From assembly GCA_963772815.1 (NCBI GenBank), contig CAVYYV010000006.1:310001-374000 (forward strand): a DNA stretch of 64,000 nt, in the 5' to 3' direction. The stretch is from DATFFO01 sp963772815 (GTDB taxonomy: Bacteria > Actinomycetota > Acidimicrobiia > Spongiisociales > ZC4RG35). The notes under the pieces were generated by a model. The model worked only from the letters and a program-made list of their open reading frames with translations. It had not been told where the DNA came from and did not search any database. The position numbers were made by a program, and so were the translations under genes. Of this stretch, positions 35,633-43,809 are shown piece after piece. How positions within the stretch are numbered: position 1 is the first letter of the stretch; each line of letters begins with the position of its first letter.

Positions 35633-35770
35633 TCAGCCGCGACGCCGCTTCCTCCTTCGCAGGAGAAGCAGCAACAACACCACCACGCCGACCACAATGC
35701 CCAGTTGCTTGGGGGGGAGGGCCAGAGTCTTCTCGCGGGAGCCGTATCCGCCACTCATGTCGTCAGCCAT
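35633..35770 (-). CDS. Small single-pass membrane protein (45 aa)
   Basis: A short ORF beginning MADDMSGGYGSREKTLALPP, followed by one hydrophobic helix (GIVVGVVVLLLLLL) and a very basic tail (RRRKRRRG). The layout implies a C-in, single-pass protein. The positive-inside tail and clean helix support a real gene, but I do not recognise the family. It is upstream of rpsJ in the same direction and could share its promoter region. Confidence 0.5.
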   Translation of the reverse strand: MADDMSGGYGSREKTLALPPKQLGIVVGVVVLLLLLLRRRKRRRG

Positions 35771-35883
35771 GGTCACACATCAAGTCAGAAGAAGCCAGGC
35801 AGCGTCTCCGTCTCCTACCCCGGGCGGGACCCTTCGCCCGAACCCCTGGACCAGCCCGACGAGGTTTCGATACCGTCACTCTC

Positions 35884-36243
35884 ATGAAAGACCCCGACAC
35901 AGACCGCCTCCGGCAGCTGGAGGAATCGTTGTGGGTGGAATCGACTCGATTCGATCCCGTCCACATGGACCGGTTGCTGGCCGAAGGCTTCTTCGAGTTC
36001 GGCAGGTCTGGGCAGGTGTGGAGTCGACAGGACACGATCGACACCGAGCCCCGGAAGATCGGCGCCGAGCTACCCCTCCCAGGTTTCGCCGTCCATATGC
36101 TCGGTCCCGGAGTAGCCCTGGTCACCTACCGAAGTGTGAGCGCCGGATCCCGCCAAGACAGCGCCAACCGAGCTTCTGTCTGGAAGAGGACAGACACGGG
36201 ATGGCGGCTGGTGTTCCATCAGGGAACCCCGGCCCATGGGTGA
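35884..36243 (+). CDS. NTF2-like (DUF4440) protein
   Basis: A 119-residue protein with the SnoaL/DUF4440 pattern: LRQLEESLWVESTRFDPVHM, DRLLAEGFFEFGRSGQVWSR, and C-terminal VWKRTDTGWRLVFHQGTPA. These small cone-fold proteins act as binding or enzymatic domains with very varied roles, so no specific function is assigned. It ends 8 bp from the convergent ABC ATPase gene. Confidence 0.8.
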   Translation: MKDPDTDRLRQLEESLWVESTRFDPVHMDRLLAEGFFEFGRSGQVWSRQDTIDTEPRKIGAELPLPGFAVHMLGPGVALVTYRSVSAGSRQDSANRASVWKRTDTGWRLVFHQGTPAHG

Positions 36244-36251
36244 CGACTCGC

Positions 36252-37289
36252 TCACTCACCGGTCTCTGACTCGAGCACCCATCCACGGTCGATCGACCAC
36301 CCCCTGCTGACCCCCACCTCCATCCGGGGAGTGCCCGCAACCCTGACGTCGAACGTGCCGGCGGCCGTGCGCACCCGGTAATCGGTGTGAGGGCCGCGAA
36401 ACAGGGCTTCCTCGACGATGCCGGGGAGGGTGCCGTCGCCTGAAGCCCAATCCGGTCTGACCAGGAGACGGACCCGGCCCGGAGCGGCCGATTGGCCGGG
36501 CGTCTCGACCACCACGTCACCGACTGTGATCGACGACCCGTCGGACTCGCCTTCCAGGACTGCAACCGGGCCGGTGAGTCGAGCCGCCCACTCATCGACC
36601 GGCTGCTCGTATACCTCAGCGGGAGTCCCGATTTGAACCAGGGAGCCATCTCTGAGCAAGGCAACGCGATCGGCGATGGCCAGGGCCTCGCCTGCGTCGT
36701 GGCTCGAGTAGATGGCGGCGGCGCCGCTGTCGCGCCTCGCCCGTGCGATCTCGGCCTGAACCATGGTGCGAACTGTGGCGTCGAGATGCGCCGTGGGCTC
36801 ATCGAATAGGAAGAGTGATGCCCGGCGGGCCAACGCCCGGGCCATCCCCACCCGCTGTTGTTGGCCTCCCGAGAGCTGGGCGGGTCGACGGTGCTCGAGA
36901 TCCCGAAGACCGAGGCGTTCCATGATGGCAGCAGCCTCGAGACGGGCCTCGGCCTTGGCCTCGCCGGCTCGTCGCAGTGGGTACGCCACGTTGTCGAGAG
37001 CGTCCAGATGAGGCCAAAGGGCATAGTTCTGGAAGACGACTCCGACCCCGCGCTTTTCCGGGGAAAGGCCACGACTCTGGTCTGCCACCATCGACCCGTT
37101 CATCCGAATCTCGCCCCCCGCCAGAGGCACGAAACCCGCCACGGCGTGAACCAGCGTGGTCTTGCCGGCCCCCGAAGGGCCGAGCACGGCCAGCGTCTCT
37201 CCTTCTTCGAGCGTCAGGTCGATGTCCCTGACGGCCCTCACGGGCCCGTAGTCGACGCTGACGCCGCGGCATTCGAGCACGGTCGCCAT
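36252..37289 (-). CDS. Fe3+/phosphonate-type ABC transporter ATP-binding protein
   Basis: A 345-residue importer ATPase. Walker A GPSGAGKTTLVHAV, the signature LSGGQQQRVGMARALA, Walker B LFLFDEPTAHLD and a C-terminal TOBE-like domain (VRLLVRPDWASGDGTL). Follows the permease gene by 1 bp. It matches FbpC or PotA-like ATPases; the substrate is set by the binding protein upstream. Confidence 0.93.
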   Translation of the reverse strand: MATVLECRGVSVDYGPVRAVRDIDLTLEEGETLAVLGPSGAGKTTLVHAVAGFVPLAGGEIRMNGSMVADQSRGLSPEKRGVGVVFQNYALWPHLDALDNVAYPLRRAGEAKAEARLEAAAIMERLGLRDLEHRRPAQLSGGQQQRVGMARALARRASLFLFDEPTAHLDATVRTMVQAEIARARRDSGAAAIYSSHDAGEALAIADRVALLRDGSLVQIGTPAEVYEQPVDEWAARLTGPVAVLEGESDGSSITVGDVVVETPGQSAAPGRVRLLVRPDWASGDGTLPGIVEEALFRGPHTDYRVRTAAGTFDVRVAGTPRMEVGVSRGWSIDRGWVLESETGE

Positions 37290-37290
37290 C

Positions 37291-38916
37291 TCAGTCGCCC
37301 GCCCTGAGGCGGCTGCGTCGGGACAGAATCACCATCGGAACGGCGACCATCACAACCGGGACGGTCAGGAGGACGGAGAGGGCGGCGGTGGTGGAAACGT
37401 CCCCCAGTTGTTGCAGGTTGAGGACCACCACGGCCAGGGTGGACGTGCCCGGCCCGTACAGCAGGCTGGACATGGTCAGCTCATGGAACGCAAACACGAA
37501 CACCAGCAGCCACGAAGCCAGCAAGGCCGGGCTCATGATGGGGCCCAGCACCGTGGCCAGGGCCGTGGGCGCCGAAGCTCCGCTGGCCCGGGCGGCCAGG
37601 TAGAAATCCGGGGCAACCGCATCTGCCGCACCCTCCACTACGCGATGACCCAGGCCCCAGAGCTTCGATAGGTAGGCGATGAGGATGATCAAGAGGGTGT
37701 CTCGCAAGGTGGCCCCATAGGCCAGCAGCACCGCCACGGCCAGGGTCGATCCGGGGACGGCGAACGTGACCAGGACGGCCGACCGAAGAGGCCGTCCGCA
37801 GCGTGTCCGGCGGAGCGAAGTCACCAGGGATCCGAGCACCACGACCAGGGTGGCAGCGGTCCCCGAGAGCAACAGGCTGCGACCGAATGCGGCAAGATTG
37901 GCTCCGGCCAGCGCCTCGTGGAAGTGGGCCAACGTCCAGTTGCTAGGGGTGGGTGCCAATCCCACCGCCCGGGTCAGGGCAGTGAGAACCAGCATCAGAA
38001 GGGGCCCCACCGTGGTCAACACCACCATCACTGTGATGACCGCCGACCAGGTTCGCGACCTGCGGGCCGTGGGAGAAGGCCAGCCGGAGCCACCACCGGT
38101 CCTGGTGGCTGGGCCCAGGCCGGCAATGAGACGGTCGGCGATCAGCACGAACACCAGGGCGACGACCACCAGGATCACCGCCAGAAGAACTGCTCGGCCG
38201 AAAGCTTCCGGCTGGGCCGCCAGGGCCAGATCCTGGTATATGCGGGTCGTCACGGTGGAGAACCCGGCCGGAACGCCGAGAAACGCCGGGGCACCGAATG
38301 CATTGATGGCGGTGACGAACACCAGGGCGGCCGCGCCGAGCAGGGCGGGCGCGAGCAGGGGCACCACGACCGTGGTCAACATGGTCCATCTGTTCGCCCC
38401 GTGGGCGAGTGCCGCTCGTTCGAGGTCGGGCTCGGACCGCGACCTCAGAGCGGCGACGGTCACCAGATAGGCGATGGGTGAGGCGTTGATGGCCAGGACG
38501 ACGATGATGCCGGTTGGCCCGAACAGGCCGGGCAGCGACAGTCCCCACAGGTCATCGGTCAGTCCGCTTGGCCCGTATGCCCTCATGAAGCTGAGCGCCG
38601 AGACATAGCCGGGGACCAAGATGGGCATCAGGACCGCGGCGCGCAACCACCCTGCACGATCGACTCGAATCCGCTCGGTTACAAAGGCGGCGATCGCGCC
38701 GGCGGCGACGGCAATGACGGCCACGGCTGCGCCAATCCAGACCGTGTTGAACAGGGCGACTCCGGTTTCGGCGGGTCGCACCGACCCGGCCGAGCCGACC
38801 TGCTCCAAACCCACCTTGACCAGTTCCGCCAGGGGAACCACCGTCAGGGCGGCCAAAGCGAGGACGGTCACCGTGACGCCCGCGATCGACGTCAGCCGCC
38901 CGCTCTTACCCTCCAA
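37291..38916 (-). CDS. Fe3+/phosphonate-type ABC transporter permease (fused double domain)
   Basis: A permease of about 541 residues with twelve or so membrane helices and two BPD_transp_1 domains, as in FbpB/SfuB. The EAA-type loops are ERAALAHGANRWTMLTTVVV in the first half and LAARASGASAPTALATVLGP in the second. The TTG start at 38916 overlaps the stop of the binding-protein gene. The frame is open upstream, but that part is in the other gene. Co-transcribed with ATPase and binding protein. Confidence 0.9.
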   Translation of the reverse strand: MEGKSGRLTSIAGVTVTVLALAALTVVPLAELVKVGLEQVGSAGSVRPAETGVALFNTVWIGAAVAVIAVAAGAIAAFVTERIRVDRAGWLRAAVLMPILVPGYVSALSFMRAYGPSGLTDDLWGLSLPGLFGPTGIIVVLAINASPIAYLVTVAALRSRSEPDLERAALAHGANRWTMLTTVVVPLLAPALLGAAALVFVTAINAFGAPAFLGVPAGFSTVTTRIYQDLALAAQPEAFGRAVLLAVILVVVALVFVLIADRLIAGLGPATRTGGGSGWPSPTARRSRTWSAVITVMVVLTTVGPLLMLVLTALTRAVGLAPTPSNWTLAHFHEALAGANLAAFGRSLLLSGTAATLVVVLGSLVTSLRRTRCGRPLRSAVLVTFAVPGSTLAVAVLLAYGATLRDTLLIILIAYLSKLWGLGHRVVEGAADAVAPDFYLAARASGASAPTALATVLGPIMSPALLASWLLVFVFAFHELTMSSLLYGPGTSTLAVVVLNLQQLGDVSTTAALSVLLTVPVVMVAVPMVILSRRSRLRAGD

Positions 38917-39883
38917 AGATGCTCCGGTACTGATCCAGCAATTCTTGCTGATGATCGAACGCCGAGGCCCAGTCGAAGGTGACCGAAGGTCCCTGTTTAT
39001 CCCATTCCACGTCGGAACGAACCGGCTGCCATCCAGTGCCGGCGATCGCCTTCTGAGCATCGAGGCCAAGCGTGTAATCGACGAAGTCTTTCGCCAGTTC
39101 GATGGAATCGCCGCCTGAGACCACCGCGATCGGACTGTAGATGGCGATCGCACCACCGGCCGGCCATGCCATCTCCAGAGGCGATCCGTCCGCGATGGCC
39201 GCTGCGGCGCTCCGAGACAGCGTGATGCCAGCCCCGTATTGGCCTTCAGCCACACCACTGACCACATCACCCGGCGACTGAACCTGAACCGCACCCGCCT
39301 GTTTCGCCTGTCGGTAGAAGTCGAATCCGTAGCCCTTGGTTTGGGCGAAATAGGCCAGAGCGGCGAATGCCGAACCGGCGAACCCCGGATCGGGAAGGGC
39401 GATCCCGCCCCGCACAGCGAGGAGATCTTTCCAATCGGCGAGAGAGATCCCCGGCTGGCCGACCATGATCAGATTGAGGATCCGGGTACCGACGAAGGAA
39501 CCCGTCTGGTAGTCGCTCGAGACGTACCGGGAATTGGCGGGTGTCCACTGGAGCAGGATCCCGTCGGCTTCGTACTGCTGGATCGAGAGGGGGTCGGTGA
39601 GCCAGAGAACATCTGCCTGAAGGCCGCCCGAGCGCTGCTCGGCGGCGATTCGGGCCGTCAACTCGCCGGTCGGGGCCCGGAAGATGCCGACCGTGACACC
39701 CGGATTGGCCTTCTCGAACAGGCTCACCACCGAGTCCACGGTGTCCTGGGTGACGCTGGTGTAGAGACTGATCGTCTGAGCGCCCGCCCCGGCGCCTCCA
39801 CCACCGCAGGCGGCCAGGAGCAATCCGACGCATATGACCGGCGCCGCCCACCGATGCCACCGCCTCGCTCCTCGGCTACCCAT
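38906..39883 (-). CDS. Extracellular solute-binding lipoprotein, Fe3+/2-aminoethylphosphonate type
   Basis: A 325-residue lipoprotein with the lipobox LLLAACGGG after a basic start (GSRGARRWHRWAAPVICV). The mature part begins ISLYTSVTQDTVDSVVSLFE, typical of FbpA/PhnS-like iron or phosphonate binders, and includes AIYSPIAVVSGGDSIELAKD. I cannot separate Fe3+ from 2-aminoethylphosphonate or another anion. ATG 39883 gives the intact signal peptide. First gene of the operon with permease and ATPase. Confidence 0.9.
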   Translation of the reverse strand: MGSRGARRWHRWAAPVICVGLLLAACGGGGAGAGAQTISLYTSVTQDTVDSVVSLFEKANPGVTVGIFRAPTGELTARIAAEQRSGGLQADVLWLTDPLSIQQYEADGILLQWTPANSRYVSSDYQTGSFVGTRILNLIMVGQPGISLADWKDLLAVRGGIALPDPGFAGSAFAALAYFAQTKGYGFDFYRQAKQAGAVQVQSPGDVVSGVAEGQYGAGITLSRSAAAAIADGSPLEMAWPAGGAIAIYSPIAVVSGGDSIELAKDFVDYTLGLDAQKAIAGTGWQPVRSDVEWDKQGPSVTFDWASAFDHQQELLDQYRSIFGG

Positions 39884-39993
39884 CGTCACACCTCCATCAG
39901 CCGACCTCCAGATGCCGCTCCGAAAGAGCACCGTCCGTACGTCGCGCACCCACCCCGCTCGGGTGGAGCAGGCAAGCACTTGCCATGAACGAA

Positions 39994-40785
39994 CTAGCGT
40001 TTTTCGCCACCACCGAGAACCAAGGCAGGCCCCGGGTGCCCCAGGTCCCGATTGGTCATGTCCAGCTGTCGGGCGGAGAAGTGCTGCAGGTCGGCCAGCT
40101 GCCGCCTGGTGAGACGGTCGCACACCCACTCCCAGTGAAGTGACACCCAATCCCCCGGAGCGAGCGGGTCGTGGAAGCCAAGACCCCCGACGGAGAGAAT
40201 GGCCGACTCGGGGCGCGGCTCGCCCAGATGGAGCTGCCGGCCGTCCCATAAGAGTGGGCGGCTCTGGACCACGGCCCTGTCGCCGAGGACCGACTCGACC
40301 TTTCCCCACCGGATACGACAGCGATCCAGGATGTGCAGAGGCTCACCTCGGCCCGAATCGAGCAATCCAACCCAGGGATAGGTGACGAAGACGTGAAAGC
40401 TGTGATGCGGTATCCCTCCAGGCACCGCCTCGGCCATACCCGGCCATTTGCTACCCACCCGGGGCCGGAACCGCTCCTCGACGGTATTGCCGAAATCTGA
40501 GGTCCCGACCCGGTCCAGAAGGTCATTTCCAACCCAGTAGGCCTCAACGACCCTCTTCGAAAACGGGTCACCCGCCCCTGTCTTCTCGGCCATCAGCTTG
40601 AGATAGGGCCAGGGCCCGTGAAAGGCCCTGGCCAGTTCGGCGAGGCCGTCGTCGGCCAGCCCGGCATTGCGATACTCGAGCAATGCACGATGGTCATCCG
40701 GCCCGCAATAGCCCCGTTCGTTGGGTGGATATGCGTAGCGGGCGAACATCTTCAGCCCCGCCGCCACCGGATCATCTCTCACCAT
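39994..40785 (-). CDS. DUF6390-like protein, likely hydrogenase-associated
   Basis: A 263-residue protein of unknown biochemical function (GLKMFARYAYPPNERGYCGP; SFHVFVTYPWVGLLDSGRGE; SARQLDMTNRDLGHPGPA). It resembles the family annotated as DUF6390, which I recall from actinobacterial NiFe-hydrogenase loci. The gene is intact and overlaps the stop of the hypC fragment upstream by a few bases, which supports that association. No catalytic motif is identified. Confidence 0.7.
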   Translation of the reverse strand: MVRDDPVAAGLKMFARYAYPPNERGYCGPDDHRALLEYRNAGLADDGLAELARAFHGPWPYLKLMAEKTGAGDPFSKRVVEAYWVGNDLLDRVGTSDFGNTVEERFRPRVGSKWPGMAEAVPGGIPHHSFHVFVTYPWVGLLDSGRGEPLHILDRCRIRWGKVESVLGDRAVVQSRPLLWDGRQLHLGEPRPESAILSVGGLGFHDPLAPGDWVSLHWEWVCDRLTRRQLADLQHFSARQLDMTNRDLGHPGPALVLGGGEKR

Positions 40786-40982
40786 CTGCTCACCTGCGGG
40801 GGCGCGCTCAAGTCGGTCCCGAGAGCCGCGGCCCAGGGCCCGACCGCTTCGAGTGCGTCCATGGCGTCTGCGACCGCCTCGGCGCTGATCTTTTCCAACA
40901 CAAAGCCCATGTGGATCACTACCCAGTCACCGACGATAACCTCCCCGGCCTCCAGGAGCCCCAGATTCACCTGCCGACGCAC
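40779..40982 (-). pseudogene. hypC: Hydrogenase maturation chaperone HypC, C-terminal part (frameshifted)
   Basis: The readable segment RRQVNLGLLEAGEVIVGDWV, then VIHMGFVLEKISAEAVADAM, matches the beta-barrel and C-terminal helix of HypC/HypF-partner chaperones that deliver Fe(CN)2CO to NiFe-hydrogenase. A TAG directly precedes the first codon of this frame. The expected N terminus is only partly readable in another frame upstream (DLDADHPDLVTLMSV), and the usual Met-Cys start is not evident. Either a one-base error or decay has broken the gene. Confidence 0.6.
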
Positions 40983-40996
40983 CTAACAGACATCAG

Positions 40997-41242
40997 CGTA
41001 ACGAGGTCGGGATGATCGGCGTCCAGATCGCGGCATGTGGCGATGGCCGCGACTGAATGAGCTCCAGCACGGCGCCGTCCAGCTCAAAGCCTCCCGAAAC
41101 CATCGTAAGGGCTTGTCCATGGGCTGCTGCTCCGCCTCGAGCAGAGACCCCACTCGTCACCTTCACCTTCGCCACCGGCCGCCCATCTGCCCTGGTGTAG
41201 ACCGTGTGCGCTATGGCCTCGGACAGGCCCGAACTCGTGCAT
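40997..41242 (-). pseudogene. hypA: HypA-like nickel chaperone fragment (frameshifted)
   Basis: From ATG 41242 the strand reads MHEFG; after deleting one C near 41225 it continues LSEAIAHTVYTRADGRPVAK and later GFELDGAVLELIQ. The MHE start is the nickel-binding motif of HypA, and the following pattern fits the family N-terminal domain. The zinc ribbon (CxxC pair) that should follow is not visible, and the frame ends at 40997. Located directly upstream of the hypC fragment in the expected order. This looks like a decayed or error-damaged maturation gene. Confidence 0.45.
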
Positions 41243-41391
41243 CAGCGGCCGACCACGCGCGGGTTGCCCCGGCCCTGGACGAAGTCCATGACTGCCCCAA
41301 CTGCATCCGACGTCGACTCGCCGGCGAGATCTCTCGTCTGCGTGATCTGCGCCGGATCCGCCAGATCTTCGGCGAAGCGCCTATCTGAGCA

Positions 41392-41850
41392 CTACTTAGA
41401 CCCACCGAGAACGGAAGCCGGCTCGACGAAAGACCCCACACTGAGTGGAGCAACCTCTTCCCCACATCGGTCGCAGGCCAACATCACACTTACGGCTCCG
41501 CCACAATCGGCGTGGGGAATTGCCGCTAGAGGCTCCGTCCAGTCGAGATGGCGACGACCCCACTCCCGGAGGGCGAGGATCGCCGGTGCCAGGTCGGCCC
41601 CCTTCTCGGTGAGGACATACTCGTGGCGAAGCGGACGCTCCTGATAAGGGACTCGCTCCAGAATCCCGTTTCCGACCAGTCCCTCCAGCCGATCGGCCAG
41701 GACATTGGTGGCGATGCCCAGCTCCTTTTGCATCTCCCCATAGCGTCTGTGGCCATAGAAGACAGAGCGGAGAATTCCGAGCGTCCACATGTCTCCCAGA
41801 ACCGAGAGCGTCCTCAGCACTGCACAGGGAGCAGACTCTTCGATCGGCAT
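41392..41850 (-). CDS. HxlR-family transcriptional regulator
   Basis: Winged-helix regulator of about 152 residues with the family start CAVLRTLSVLGDMWTLGILR, the recognition region RRYGEMQKELGIATNVLADR and the wing VPYQERPLRHEYVLTEKGAD. A C-terminal Cys pair (LACDRCGEEVAPL) may form a zinc or redox site. HxlR proteins often sense electrophiles, disulphide stress or aldehydes. It is divergent from a Ddn-like reductase, with a palindrome between. ATG 41850 is chosen; an upstream TTG would add 11 residues. Confidence 0.88.
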   Translation of the reverse strand: MPIEESAPCAVLRTLSVLGDMWTLGILRSVFYGHRRYGEMQKELGIATNVLADRLEGLVGNGILERVPYQERPLRHEYVLTEKGADLAPAILALREWGRRHLDWTEPLAAIPHADCGGAVSVMLACDRCGEEVAPLSVGSFVEPASVLGGSK

Positions 41851-41867
41851 AAGGGCATGGTAATAGT

Positions 41868-41919
41868 CACTTGCCCTGAACAAGCTACTTCTCTAACCTC
41901 TCACTTGCTCAGAGCAAGT
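41868..41919. promoter_or_regulatory. Operator palindromes between hxlR-type gene and ddn-like gene
   Basis: A perfect 8-bp inverted repeat with one-base centre, ACTTGCTC-A-GAGCAAGT, lies at 41903-41919, and a similar imperfect one (ACTTG...CAAGCT) at 41868-41886. They sit in the divergent promoter region and are a likely HxlR operator. Confidence 0.5.
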
Positions 41920-41939
41920 CAGTAGAGGAGGGTGAAAGG

Positions 41940-42425
41940 ATGAGTAAGAACGCCATGAGCCCCGCGGCTCGGGTCGGTGACCGGATCAGTCGTTCCGATC
42001 TCTCTTCCAAAATGCACGGACTCCTCGTCCGACTGTCTCGTGGCCGACTCGGAACCAGGGTGAGGGGTATCCCCGTGCTCCTACTCACGACCGAGGGTCG
42101 GCGCACCCACAAGCCTCGCACCGTACCCCTCATGTATTACCCCGACGCGGGCAGAATGCTGGTGGTGGCATCCAATGCAGCCCAACCCGACCGTCCTCCC
42201 GCATGGTGGTTGAACCTGCAGGCCAATCCGACGGCGTGGGCGCGGACAGATACTGGCCCTCACCGGATTCGTGCCCAGGAGGTCGACGAGTCAGAACGAG
42301 AGTTCCTGTGGCCTCACCTAGCCGAGCACAACTCGCATTGGGCCCGCTTTCAGGCAGAGACCGATCGTCGCTTTCCTATCGTCGCCCTGGAAACGGAACC
42401 ACATTCGCTGGAGAGACTTCCCTAG
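41940..42425 (+). CDS. Deazaflavin (F420)-dependent nitroreductase family protein (Ddn-like)
   Basis: A 161-residue split-barrel protein of the Ddn/DUF385 family. Key segments: GTRVRGIPVLLLTTEGRRTH, KPRTVPLMYYPDAGRMLVVA, SNAAQPDRPPAWWLNLQANP. Members use F420H2 to reduce quinones or nitro compounds. The ATG at 41940 has a good GGAGGGTGAAAGG site. It is the likely target of the divergent HxlR regulator. Confidence 0.88.
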   Translation: MSKNAMSPAARVGDRISRSDLSSKMHGLLVRLSRGRLGTRVRGIPVLLLTTEGRRTHKPRTVPLMYYPDAGRMLVVASNAAQPDRPPAWWLNLQANPTAWARTDTGPHRIRAQEVDESEREFLWPHLAEHNSHWARFQAETDRRFPIVALETEPHSLERLP

Positions 42426-42435
42426 CGCCGCCCCT

Positions 42436-42452
42436 GCCCCACTTCGTGGGGC
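42436..42452. terminator. Hairpin after ddn-like gene
   Basis: Perfect 7-bp stem GCCCCAC-ttc-GTGGGGC starting 10 bp after the stop codon. No T tract. Confidence 0.45.
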
Positions 42453-42491
42453 CCTTCCCGGTTCGGGTTGGGAGTTGAGTTGTCGGGTTTG

Positions 42492-42514
42492 GTGGGGTCT
42501 CGCCCCTACCCCAC
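42492..42514 (-). terminator. Hairpin downstream of tuf
   Basis: GTGGGGT and ACCCCAC form a 7-bp stem with a 9-nt loop about 55 bp past the tuf stop on the minus strand. A candidate terminator of the str operon; no T run. Confidence 0.45.
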
Positions 42515-42567
42515 AGCCTGCGGCTGCAGAAGCCGGTCACCCTCACCGGCGCTAAAGGGGGAACAAA

Positions 42568-43758
42568 CTATTTGAGGATCTTGGTCACCCGGCCCGCACC
42601 CACCGTACGACCCCCCTCACGAATCGCGAACCGCTGACCCTCATCCATAGCAATCGGAGTGATCAAACTCACCGACATCTCCGTATTATCACCCGGCATC
42701 ACCATCTGAGTCCCCTCCGGCAACGACACCGCCCCCGTCACATCCGTCGTCCGGAAATAAAACTGCGGCCGATACCCAGAAAAGAACGGGTTATGCCGAC
42801 CACCCTCCTCCTTGGTCAACACATACACCTGAGCCTCAAAATCAGTATGCGGCGTAATCGACCCCGGCTTCGCCAACACCTGACCCCGCTCCACCTCATC
42901 CTTACCAACCCCCCGCAACAACACCCCCACATTGTCACCAGCACGCCCCTCATCCAACAACTTCCGAAACATCTCAATCCCAGTCGCCACCGTCTTCTGA
43001 GTCGGCGAGATCCCCACAATCTCCACCTCCTCATTCACCCGCAACACCCCCTGCTCAACCCGACCAGTCACCACCGTCCCCCGACCAGTAATCGAAAACA
43101 CATCCTCAATCGGCATCAAAAACGGCTTCTCCGTATCCCGAACCGGCTCCGGAACATACGAATCCACCGCCCCCATCAACTCCATCACCTGATCACCAGC
43201 AGCCTCATCCCCCTCCAAAGCCCGCAACGCCGACACCCTCACCACCGGCGTCTCATCCCCCGGAAACTCATACTCAGTCAACAAATCCCGAACCTCCAAC
43301 TCCACAAGATCCAACAACTCAGCATCATCGACCATGTCAACCTTGTTCAACGCCACCACAATCGACGGCACCCCCACCTGACGCGCCAACAACACATGCT
43401 CCCGAGTCTGAGGCATCGGACCATCCGCCGCCGACACCACCAAAATCGCCCCATCCACCTGAGCCGCCCCCGTAATCATGTTCTTGATGTAATCAGCATG
43501 ACCCGGCATATCCACATGCGCATAATGGCGCGCCTCAGTCTCATACTCCACATGCGCCACATTGATCGTGATCCCCCGCTCACGCTCCTCCGGCGCCTTA
43601 TCAATCATGTCAAACTCAGTCGCCGTATTCGCACCCCCCACACGCTCCGCCAACACCTTCGTAATCGCAGCCGTCAACGTCGTCTTCCCATGATCAATAT
43701 GACCCATCGTCCCAACATTCACATGCGGCTTCGACCGATCAAACTTCGCCTTACCCAT
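42568..43758 (-). CDS. tuf: Elongation factor Tu
   Basis: EF-Tu of 396 residues with G1 GTMGHIDHGKTTLTAA, G3 DMPGHADYIKNM, G4 NKVDMVDD and a normal C terminus (GGRTVGAGRVTKILK). It ends the str operon, about 50 bp after fusA. Codon use differs sharply from the flanking genes: third positions are mostly G or T (GGT, GAT, ATT, ACT, GTG) with few C, whereas fusA and rpsL use mainly C. This gives the plus strand a marked C-richness and even a long false ORF. Likely acquired or converted from a foreign tuf, or under unusual codon selection. Confidence 0.97.
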   Translation of the reverse strand: MGKAKFDRSKPHVNVGTMGHIDHGKTTLTAAITKVLAERVGGANTATEFDMIDKAPEERERGITINVAHVEYETEARHYAHVDMPGHADYIKNMITGAAQVDGAILVVSAADGPMPQTREHVLLARQVGVPSIVVALNKVDMVDDAELLDLVELEVRDLLTEYEFPGDETPVVRVSALRALEGDEAAGDQVMELMGAVDSYVPEPVRDTEKPFLMPIEDVFSITGRGTVVTGRVEQGVLRVNEEVEIVGISPTQKTVATGIEMFRKLLDEGRAGDNVGVLLRGVGKDEVERGQVLAKPGSITPHTDFEAQVYVLTKEEGGRHNPFFSGYRPQFYFRTTDVTGAVSLPEGTQMVMPGDNTEMSVSLITPIAMDEGQRFAIREGGRTVGAGRVTKILK

Positions 43759-43809
43759 GGTGGTATTCCTCTCTTCTTCGATGGACTGCCGGCGACTGCG
43801 AAGCGCCGA

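Noticed and set aside
41243..41391. Short plus-strand frame with a CPNC motif (ending near 41388)
   Set aside because: A single CxxC in a random-looking frame opposite the hypA remnant; no start site or homology to support it.
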